This document shows positions 1-4,592 of a stretch of DNA of 7,821 bases, one piece after another (within the stretch, counting starts at the first letter, position 1; every line of letters begins with the position of its first letter). The position numbers and the translations under genes are program-made. Origin of the DNA: an uncultured Arenimonas sp. (GTDB lineage Bacteria > Pseudomonadota > Gammaproteobacteria > Xanthomonadales > Xanthomonadaceae); the NCBI GenBank assembly GCA_946885815.1, contig CAMPHE010000074.1:1-7821 (forward strand), written 5' to 3'. The notes under the pieces were generated by a model. That model was given only the letters and a program-made list of their open reading frames with translations. It did no database searches and was not told where the DNA came from.

Positions 1-222
1 GTGCTGCTGCTGCCGACCGTGGCGATGCCGCCGCCCGCCGCCGATGCGCCCGAGCCGCAGAACCTCGCCGATCTCACCGCGCTGGCGTCGCTCGCGGGCT
101 GTCCGGCGCTGCACCTGCCGCTGCCGGGCGGGCTGGGGCTGCAACTCGTCGGCGAACCGGGCAGCGACCTGCGGCTGCTGGAGCTGGGCGGGATCCTGGC
201 GTCGGGGGCCGATCCGGGCTAG
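1..222 (+). CDS. Amidase signature family protein, C-terminal fragment (5' end outside window)
   Basis: Only the last 73 residues are visible, read from the first base to a TAG stop. The GTG at position 1 is most likely an internal valine, not a start. The sequence VLLLPTVAMPPPA, then LTALASLAGCPALHLPLP, then GLGLQLVGEPGSDLRLLELG matches the C-terminal pattern of the amidase signature family (GatA, acylamidases, hydrolases of short amides): a hydrophobic strand with PT, a 'nlaGlPalslP' segment, and 'GLPvGlQlvG...D..LL'. The catalytic Ser-cisSer-Lys triad lies upstream, outside the window, so substrate and activity cannot be judged. The linker between LPLP and GLQLVG is short (GG only), so the usual 'DGLPVG' loop is trimmed. 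The family call is fairly secure; a specific function such as GatA is not supported. Confidence 0.75.
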   Translation: MLLLPTVAMPPPAADAPEPQNLADLTALASLAGCPALHLPLPGGLGLQLVGEPGSDLRLLELGGILASGADPG

Positions 223-239
223 TGACGGTTAAAAAACAT

Positions 240-312
240 GAGTCGGGTTGTTGGCCGTTGGCGTCAGGCGGGGGCTGTCGTCGGTTGACCACCCACTCCC
301 TTCTCCCGACTC
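240..312. repeat. 8-bp perfect inverted repeat GAGTCGGG / CCCGACTC
   Basis: GAGTCGGG at 240-247 is the exact reverse complement of CCCGACTC at 305-312, with 57 nt between the arms. The arms overlap, in crossing order, with the 12-bp pair at 250-261/312-323, so both cannot pair at once. This could be alternative RNA folding or the remnant of an ancestral palindromic repeat. Confidence 0.5.
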
Positions 313-323
313 CAACGTCCAAC
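250..323. repeat. 12-bp near-perfect inverted repeat upstream of alkB
   Basis: GTTGGCCGTTGG at 250-261 pairs with CCAACGTCCAAC at 312-323 at 11 of 12 positions. Each arm is itself a doublet: GTTGG at 250 and 257, and CCAAC at 312 and 319, both spaced 7 bp. The spacer is 50 nt. The doublets could be protein-binding half-sites, or the whole could be a long RNA hairpin in the alkB leader. I cannot decide from sequence alone. Confidence 0.5.
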
Positions 324-337
324 TTCCCTACTTCTCT

Positions 338-353
338 TCAGGCAGTCTCCTGA
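338..353. repeat. Short hairpin TCAGG-N6-CCTGA before alkB
   Basis: TCAGG at 338-342 and CCTGA at 349-353 form a perfect 5-bp stem with a 6-nt loop. It ends 20 nt before the first alkB start candidate and may lie in its leader. A 5-bp stem can easily occur by chance, so this is a weak feature. Confidence 0.3.
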
Positions 354-373
354 CATCGCGGACGCGCCGTTCC

Positions 374-1003
374 ATGCACCATCACCGCATGGACACCGGG
401 TTCGAAGCGCTGGACCTCCCCGACGCCGACGTGCGCTTCGCGCCTGCGTGGCTGCCGCCCGACCAAGCCGACGCGCTGTTCGCCGCGTTGCGTGACGACG
501 TGCGCTGGGAAGTGCACCGACTCCGGATGTACGGCCGCGAGATCGATTCGCCGCGGCTCAGTTCGTGGATCGGCGATCCCGGCACCGGCTACGTCTATTC
601 GCGCGTGAGGTTCGAGCCGAACCCGTGGCCACCCGCGCTGGCGGCGCTGCGCGCGCGCGTCGATGCCGCCGCCGGGGTCGCGATGAACAGCGTGCTCGCG
701 AACCTCTACCGCGACGGGAACGACGCGATGGGCTGGCACGCCGACGACGAACCCGAACTCGGGCCGCGGCCGGTGATCGCCTCGCTGAGCCTCGGCGCAC
801 CACGCCGTTTCGTGCTGCGTCGCCGACCGCCGCGCGGTGCACGGGTTCGCGCGGCGGATCTCGAGCGGCACGACATCGAGCTCCCGCACGGCAGCCTGCT
901 GCTCATGTCCGGCAGCACTCAGGCCAACTGGCATCACGCGTTGCCGCGAACCGCGAAACCGGTCGGGCCACGGATCAACCTGACCTTCCGCCGGGTCGGC
1001 TGA
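374..1003 (+). CDS. alkB: AlkB-family alpha-ketoglutarate-dependent dioxygenase (alkylated nucleic acid repair)
   Basis: The product is a cytosolic Fe(II)/2-oxoglutarate dioxygenase. By family it oxidatively removes methyl and larger alkyl adducts such as 1-meA and 3-meC from DNA or RNA. It has 209 residues from the ATG at 374; an in-frame ATG at 389 would give 204. Neither start has a recognisable Shine-Dalgarno sequence, and the MHHHR extension looks dispensable, so 389 is a real alternative. The core is complete: NSVLANLYRDGNDAMGWHADDE contains the HxD iron ligands (H122, D124), the distal ligand is H188 in NWHHALPRT, and R200/R206 in RINLTFR are the arginines expected to bind 2OG and complete the fold. 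Length and motifs resemble the compact ALKBH2-like bacterial branch. The gene is not next to ada or other visible repair genes. Its TGA directly abuts the stop of the convergent lipoprotein gene. Family call near certain; exact lesion range unknown. Confidence 0.93.
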   Translation: MHHHRMDTGFEALDLPDADVRFAPAWLPPDQADALFAALRDDVRWEVHRLRMYGREIDSPRLSSWIGDPGTGYVYSRVRFEPNPWPPALAALRARVDAAAGVAMNSVLANLYRDGNDAMGWHADDEPELGPRPVIASLSLGAPRRFVLRRRPPRGARVRAADLERHDIELPHGSLLLMSGSTQANWHHALPRTAKPVGPRINLTFRRVG

Positions 1004-1645
1004 TCAGTCGCCAGCGCCGCGCGACCCTTCCCGCAGCCGCTCTCCCTCGACGAGAGTCCAGCCGACCACCTCGGTCGCGAGCGCCGACATCGCCGTTCCG
1101 AACGCATCGACCATGCTCGGCACCGCCGGCGTCGCGCCGGGCACCGCGTGGCGGAAACGCCGTGTCGCCACCCCTTCGCCGCGGCGGTCGACGAGGCGCG
1201 CCTGGACTTCGACCACCGCTTCGGGCGCGCCGCTGGCGTAGTCGCCTTCGAACGCGCGCACGTCCAGGTAGAGCCCGATGTCGGCGCGTTCGCTGCCGCT
1301 CCCGCCACCGATGCGCACGACGGAGCCGACGCGGCCTGATTCCTCGAATCCCTCGACGATCGCGCCGCGCAGCATCTCGGGCGCCGTGTCGGCCCACGCG
1401 GCACCCTTGTACGTCTGGAGTTCGTTCGGTGTCGGCCGCACCGCGATGCGCGGCGAATCGAGCGCCTCGATGGCGGCCGACGCGCCGACCGCCAGCGTCC
1501 AGTCCACCTGCGGCCACGCCGGATCGGCAAGCACCTGCGTCGGCGGCGAATAGACCTTGATCGCGACCTTCGGGCCACCGATCGATCCGCAGCCGGCGAG
1601 CACGACGGCCGCGGCGGCGGCGAGGAGGGGAGTGCGCAGGCTCAT
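1004..1645 (-). CDS. ABC-type transport auxiliary lipoprotein, PqiC-like (MCE transporter outer-membrane component)
   Basis: This 213-residue lipoprotein is the last gene of the MCE operon. Its signal peptide (MSLRTPLLAAAAAVVLAGCG) ends in a lipobox LAGC with the acylated Cys at 19. Gly and Ser follow, with no Asp at +2, which predicts delivery to the outer membrane. The mature part resembles the ABC_trans_aux/PqiC (DUF330) family: an early YSPPTQVLAD segment, 'LDSPRIAVRPTPNELQTYKGAAWAD' (residues 62-86), then an alternating strand/helix fold. In E. coli, PqiC sits at the outer membrane and docks with the PqiB tunnel, and a similar role is inferred here. The start is secure: the ATG overlaps the upstream MCE stop by four bases (ATGA), with GAGGAA 8 nt upstream (1654-1659). 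Some members of this family are left as hypothetical in genomes because sequence conservation is weak. Confidence 0.85.
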   Translation of the reverse strand: MSLRTPLLAAAAAVVLAGCGSIGGPKVAIKVYSPPTQVLADPAWPQVDWTLAVGASAAIEALDSPRIAVRPTPNELQTYKGAAWADTAPEMLRGAIVEGFEESGRVGSVVRIGGGSGSERADIGLYLDVRAFEGDYASGAPEAVVEVQARLVDRRGEGVATRRFRHAVPGATPAVPSMVDAFGTAMSALATEVVGWTLVEGERLREGSRGAGD

Positions 1646-2568
1646 GGTTCGAATTCCTCGGGTTGTTCGCGGCCCAGGATCACACCGGCCGGGTTGCCTT
1701 CGACGCGCTCGACGAGGTCGTCGAGCTCGCGGATCAGCGAGCGCAGCTGGCGCAGCGTCGGGCCGACCTGCTGCAATCCGTCCTGCGCGAAATCGCCGAT
1801 CGCCTCGCGGTTGTCGCCGAGGATGCCCTCGGCGCTCTTGCCGGCCGATTCCAGCGACGACAGCGTGCGGTCCAGCTTCGCGACCAGTGCCGGCAGTTCC
1901 TGCACCAGGTTCGCGTCGAGGTTGCTGATCGTGCGGTCGGCGCTGGCGAGCGTGCGGTCCAGCTTCTCGCTCGCGGCGCGCGCGTTGCGCAGCAGCGCGG
2001 CGATCTCCTCCTTCTCGGCGGCGAGCGAGCCGGTCACCTGGTCGAGCTGGTCGAGCGTGCGCGTCACGCGCTCGACGTTGTCGTCGCTGAGCAGCGAATT
2101 CACGCGGTCGACGATCTCGCTGGCGGTGGCGGCGATGTTCTGCAGCGCCGATGGTTCGCTCGGGATCACCGGCACCGGCCCGCGGCCACGTCCGCCCTCG
2201 AGGATCGGCGCGCCGGGGCTGCCGCCGGTGAGCTGGATCACCGTCGTTCCGGTGAGGCCGGTGACGGTGAGCTTCGCGCGCGTGTCGGTCTTCACCGGCG
2301 TTTCGGCGTTGAGGCGGATGCGGGCGACGACCTTGCGCGGGTCGTCCTTCATCAGCGACAGCGTGCGCACGGCGCCGACGCTGATGCCGCTGTAGAGCAC
2401 CTGGCTGCCGACGCTCAGGCCGGTCACCGCTTCCTGGAAGACGACGTCGTACTCGCCGTACGACTTCTCGGTGGTGTATTTCGCGGCCCACAGCGCGAAC
2501 AGCACCGCGGCAAGGCACACCGCGAGCGTGAACGCGCCGATGAGCACATGGTTGGCACGGGTTTCCAT
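1642..2568 (-). CDS. MlaD-family MCE protein with long C-terminal helical tail
   Basis: The 308-residue product is an inner-membrane anchored, periplasmic lipid-binding subunit. Residues 8-29 form one N-terminal membrane helix. Residues about 37-117 are a single MCE domain (YDVVFQEAVTGLSVGSQVLY, then GISVGAVRTL, then AKLTVTGLTGTTVIQL). After a Gly/Pro-rich linker (120-140) comes a predominantly helical, heptad-like region (about 141-292), then a short acidic tail (EQPEEFEP). MCE proteins form hexameric rings. A single MCE domain plus a long helical extension recalls the needle architecture of PqiB and mycobacterial Mce proteins more than short E. coli MlaD (about 183 residues). The start has a strong AAGGAG site 7 nt upstream. 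It begins 4 nt after the ATPase stop and overlaps the lipoprotein start by four bases. Cargo is probably phospholipid, by family. Confidence in the family is high; direction of transport is unknown. Confidence 0.93.
   Translation of the reverse strand: METRANHVLIGAFTLAVCLAAVLFALWAAKYTTEKSYGEYDVVFQEAVTGLSVGSQVLYSGISVGAVRTLSLMKDDPRKVVARIRLNAETPVKTDTRAKLTVTGLTGTTVIQLTGGSPGAPILEGGRGRGPVPVIPSEPSALQNIAATASEIVDRVNSLLSDDNVERVTRTLDQLDQVTGSLAAEKEEIAALLRNARAASEKLDRTLASADRTISNLDANLVQELPALVAKLDRTLSSLESAGKSAEGILGDNREAIGDFAQDGLQQVGPTLRQLRSLIRELDDLVERVEGNPAGVILGREQPEEFEP
1654..1659 (-). promoter_or_regulatory. Ribosome-binding site of the lipoprotein gene
   Basis: GAGGAA on the minus strand lies 8 nt before the ATG at 1645, inside the last codons of the MCE gene (the Glu-Glu of its EEFEP tail). 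It supports the four-base-overlap start and translational coupling. Confidence 0.7.
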
Positions 2569-2572
2569 TCGA

Positions 2573-3367
2573 TTACTCCTTCGCGGCCTGCGCGGCGCGT
2601 CCGCGCGGGCCGTGGAAATAGTCCTGCACCCACGGATGGTCGAACGCCTCGACCTCCGGCAGTGGCGCCGCGATCAATACGCGCTTGTCCGCGAGGACGG
2701 CGACACGGTCGCAGATGGCATAGAGCGTATCGAGGTCGTGCGTGATCAGGAACACGGTGAGCCCGAGTGCCTGCTGCAGCGTCCGGATGAGTTCGTCGAA
2801 CGCGGCGGCGCCGATCGGGTCGAGCCCGGCGGTCGGCTCGTCGAGGAACAGCAGCGCGGGGTCGAGCGCCAGCGCCCGGGCGATGCCGGCGCGCTTGCGC
2901 ATGCCGCCCGACAGCTGCGACGGCAGTTTCGCCCCGGCCTCCTCGCCGAGGCCCGCCATGCGGATCTTGAGCATCGCCAGGTCGTGCACGATGTCCGGCG
3001 GCAGCTCGGGGTAGTGCTCCTTCAGCGGCACCGACACGTTCTCGGCGACAGTGAGCGACGAGAACAGCGCGCCGTTCTGGAACAGCACGCCGGTATTGCG
3101 CTCGATGATGCCGCTCTCGCGCGCCCTGCCGCTGCGGGCGTCGATGCCCAGCACCTCGATCGAGCCGGCGTCGGGCTCGCGCAGGCCCAGGATCGCGCGC
3201 ATCAGCACCGACTTGCCGGTGCCCGATCCGCCGACCACGCCGATGATCTCGCCGCGTTTCACGTCGAGGTCGAGGTCGTCGTGCACCACCTGCGCGCCGA
3301 ACTGGTTGCGCAGGCCGCGCACGACGATCGCGGGTCCGTCCTCGACGGCGTCCTCGTCGATCACCAC
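2573..3367 (-). CDS. MlaF-type ABC transporter ATP-binding protein
   Basis: This 264-residue cytoplasmic ATPase should power the MCE lipid transporter. All nucleotide-binding motifs are present: Walker A GGSGTGKS (46-53), Q-loop Q97 in LFQNGALF, ABC signature LSGGMRKR (152-159), Walker B LLFLDEP (172-178) with catalytic E177, D-loop GLDP, and H-loop H210. LFQNGALFSSLTVAENV and LSGGMRKRAGIARALALDP are typical of the MlaF/Ttg2A group. The tail (HPWVQDYFHGPRGRAAQ) resembles the MlaF C-terminal extension. The start is GTG. Two consecutive GTG codons (3365-3367, 3362-3364) both fit a GGAG at 3373-3376, with spacers of 5 and 8 nt. The second overlaps the permease stop by four bases (GTGA), so the protein could be one residue shorter. 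Assignment is very secure. The E. coli symbol is withheld because the operon composition differs from E. coli mla. Confidence 0.95.
   Translation of the reverse strand: MVIDEDAVEDGPAIVVRGLRNQFGAQVVHDDLDLDVKRGEIIGVVGGSGTGKSVLMRAILGLREPDAGSIEVLGIDARSGRARESGIIERNTGVLFQNGALFSSLTVAENVSVPLKEHYPELPPDIVHDLAMLKIRMAGLGEEAGAKLPSQLSGGMRKRAGIARALALDPALLFLDEPTAGLDPIGAAAFDELIRTLQQALGLTVFLITHDLDTLYAICDRVAVLADKRVLIAAPLPEVEAFDHPWVQDYFHGPRGRAAQAAKE
2576..2581 (-). promoter_or_regulatory. Strong ribosome-binding site of the MCE gene
   Basis: AAGGAG on the minus strand lies 7 nt before the ATG at 2568, overlapping the last codons of the ATPase gene. It is the strongest Shine-Dalgarno match in the window. MCE rings need six copies per complex, so high translation of this subunit would be reasonable (inference). 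Confidence 0.75.
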
Positions 3368-4470
3368 GCCATCTCCATGAAGAACAGCGCCGCGAACGCG
3401 TCGAGCAGGATCACCAGCGAGATGGTCTGCACGACGCTCGACGTCGTCCGCTCGCCGACCGACTGCGCGGTACCCTGCGTCTGGAATCCCTCGAGGCAGC
3501 CGATCAGCGCGATCACCATCGCGAACATCGGCGCCTTCGACAGCCCCACCCAGAAGTGGCGGATCTCCAGCGTGTCGTGCAGGCGCGTGATGTACATCTC
3601 GAACGTCATGTCGAGGCTGCCGATCGACACCGCCATGCCGCCGAGGATGCCGGCGATCATCGCCAGGAACGTCAGCAGCGGCAGCATCAGCAGCAGCGCC
3701 GCCAGCCGCGGCACCACCAGCAGCTCGATCGGGTCGAGGCCGAGCGTGCGGATGGCGTCGATTTCCTCGCCGCTCTGCATCGCGCCGATCTGCGCCGTGA
3801 ACGCGCTCGCGGTCCGGCCTGCGAGCAGGATCGCGGTGAGCAGCACGGCGAATTCGCGCAGGAACGCGATCGCCACCAGTTCGACGACGAAGATCTCGGC
3901 GCCGAAATCGCGCAGCACCGTCGCGCCGAGGAAGGCGATGACCGCACCGACCATGAAGCTCAGCAGCATCACCAGCGGCACCGCGTCGAGGCCGACCTGC
4001 TCCATGTGGTGAACGGTCGGCGTCATCCGGAAGCGCGCCGGCTTCATCGCGATCGCCGCCGACGTGACGAGCGTCTGGCCGAGGAAGCCGACCAGCGCCA
4101 GCACTTCCTTCGTGTAGTCGTCCACCGCGTAACCCATGCGCGCGAGCATGTCGCGGATGCCGTAGCCCTTGCGGGGCTCGCGCGGCGGGTTTTCGCAGAT
4201 GGCGCCGACGTTGCCGGTGAGGGGCTGGAAGCGCGGCTGCACCTCGACCGTCGCGAGCCCGAGCCCGACCTTCACCGCGTAGCGCGAGAGCATCATCGCG
4301 CCGGCCGAATCGAGCCGGGAGATGTCGCGGCCGTCGATGTCGTCGGCCGTTTCCGGCGCCGCGTCGAGCAGGTCCAGCATCCGGTCGGAATGGGCCAGCG
4401 TCCAGTCGCCGCCGGCGACCAGCACGCCCGGGTGGCTCCTGCTGGTTTCGATGCTCGGGGGTCGGGTCAT
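3361..4470 (-). CDS. MlaE-family permease with fused N-terminal STAS domain
   Basis: The 369-residue inner-membrane permease is the first gene of the MCE operon. Residues about 15-90 look like a STAS domain (GDWTLAHSDRMLDLL; DGRDISRLDSAGAMMLSRYA), equivalent to E. coli MlaB but fused here. S55 lies at the position of the conserved Ser/Thr of STAS domains. After a linker (92-120), residues 125-369 are the MlaE/YrbE permease with about five to six hydrophobic segments. They carry the family hallmark LREFAVLLTAILLAGRTASAF continuing to IGAMQSGEEIDAIRTLGLDP (204-247), which couples to the ATPase. The usual GPVLT of this motif reads AVLLT. The ATG at 4468-4470 has only CAGG directly adjacent and no well-spaced ribosome-binding site. 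It is chosen because the STAS fold starts just after it and no better upstream start exists. A divergent gene begins 115 nt away. Confidence 0.93.
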   Translation of the reverse strand: MTRPPSIETSRSHPGVLVAGGDWTLAHSDRMLDLLDAAPETADDIDGRDISRLDSAGAMMLSRYAVKVGLGLATVEVQPRFQPLTGNVGAICENPPREPRKGYGIRDMLARMGYAVDDYTKEVLALVGFLGQTLVTSAAIAMKPARFRMTPTVHHMEQVGLDAVPLVMLLSFMVGAVIAFLGATVLRDFGAEIFVVELVAIAFLREFAVLLTAILLAGRTASAFTAQIGAMQSGEEIDAIRTLGLDPIELLVVPRLAALLLMLPLLTFLAMIAGILGGMAVSIGSLDMTFEMYITRLHDTLEIRHFWVGLSKAPMFAMVIALIGCLEGFQTQGTAQSVGERTTSSVVQTISLVILLDAFAALFFMEMAW

Positions 4471-4491
4471 CCTGTCGCGGAAATGTCTGGG

Positions 4492-4510
4492 GGACGGGCT
4501 GTGCCCGTCC
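4492..4510. repeat. Perfect 8-bp hairpin with 3-nt loop (REP-like)
   Basis: GGACGGGC (4492-4499), loop TGT, GCCCGTCC (4503-4510) form a perfect stem in DNA or RNA of either strand. It begins 22 nt before the MCE operon start codon, probably within that operon's 5' leader. It resembles the compact GC-rich palindromes (REP-type) scattered between genes of Xanthomonadaceae. Whether it is repeated elsewhere cannot be seen here. Confidence 0.6.
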
Positions 4511-4521
4511 TGTGGAGCGAG

Positions 4522-4551
4522 GATAGCCCGCCCCGGCGGCCGGCGGCTATC
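4522..4551. repeat. 10-bp bulged hairpin adjacent to the first
   Basis: GATAGCC (4522-4528) pairs with GGCTATC (4545-4551). After a bulged C4529, GCC (4530-4532) pairs with GGC (4542-4544), leaving a 9-nt loop. An alternative pairing, GCGGCCG (4536-4542) with CGGCCGC (4551-4557), competes with it. It starts only 12 nt from the preceding hairpin, giving a tandem-hairpin layout like paired REP units. Confidence 0.5.
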
Positions 4552-4563
4552 GGCCGCACCGCG

Positions 4564-4592
4564 CGTTCATGCATGCTTGCCGACCATGAACG
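4564..4592 (+). promoter_or_regulatory. Perfect inverted repeat enclosing the start codon of the thrE-like gene
   Basis: CGTTCATG (4564-4571) is the exact reverse complement of CATGAACG (4585-4592), with a 13-nt loop. The ATG start codon (4586-4588) lies inside the right arm, so in mRNA the start codon would be base-paired. No Shine-Dalgarno sequence is visible in the loop or upstream. It could be a translational control hairpin or an operator for a dimeric repressor, or it could be chance. Confidence 0.45.

Larger units (their letters stand above)
223..373. other. Intergenic gap with opposed G/T-rich and C-rich halves
   Basis: This 151-nt stretch between the amidase stop and the AlkB start holds no credible gene. 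It begins with an AT-rich patch (GGTTAAAAAACATG, 227-240), unusual for this window. It continues as a G/T-rich segment (about 240-287), then as a G-poor, pyrimidine-rich segment (291-340, with G only at 308 and 317). The two halves contain complementary blocks, listed separately as inverted repeats. No clear -35/-10 pair was found, although the alkB promoter presumably lies here. No T-tract terminator follows the amidase. Confidence 0.6.
4471..4585. promoter_or_regulatory. Divergent intergenic region between MCE operon and thrE-like gene
   Basis: These 115 nt must hold promoters for the four-gene MCE operon (leftward) and the exporter gene (rightward). No convincing -35/-10 pair is visible. 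A weak leftward -10 candidate is TATCCT (minus strand, 4520-4525), but no good -35 lies 17 nt upstream. The region is dominated by inverted repeats, listed separately, that leave little unstructured sequence. None is followed by a T-run, so none looks like a Rho-independent terminator. Confidence 0.6.

Noticed and set aside
1..3. GTG as a genuine start codon for a 73-residue protein
   Set aside because: The sequence matches the C-terminal end of a much larger amidase family, so the codon is internal and the gene continues upstream.
238..288. Tiny 16-codon open frame in the gap before alkB
   Set aside because: It has no ribosome-binding site, is very short, and lies in the repeat-like G/T-rich segment. 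Nothing supports translation.
285..313. TTGACC as a -35 box for alkB
   Set aside because: The position 17 nt downstream reads GACTCC, with no -10 resemblance; nearby shifts are no better.
565..1560. 331-codon plus-strand open frame overlapping alkB and the lipoprotein gene
   Set aside because: It is Arg/Ala/Pro-rich shadow translation without domains. AlkB in another frame carries all its catalytic motifs.
1663..2745. 360-codon plus-strand frame antisense to the MCE gene
   Set aside because: The composition mirrors the helical MCE tail on the other strand. It has no recognisable domain and conflicts with a well-supported gene.
2471..4012. 513-codon plus-strand frame antisense to the ATPase and permease
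   Set aside because: It is a shadow of two convincing genes and shows no motifs of its own.
4492..4510. Hairpin as a Rho-independent terminator
   Set aside because: It lies between two divergent starts where no transcript needs to end, and no T-run follows on either strand.
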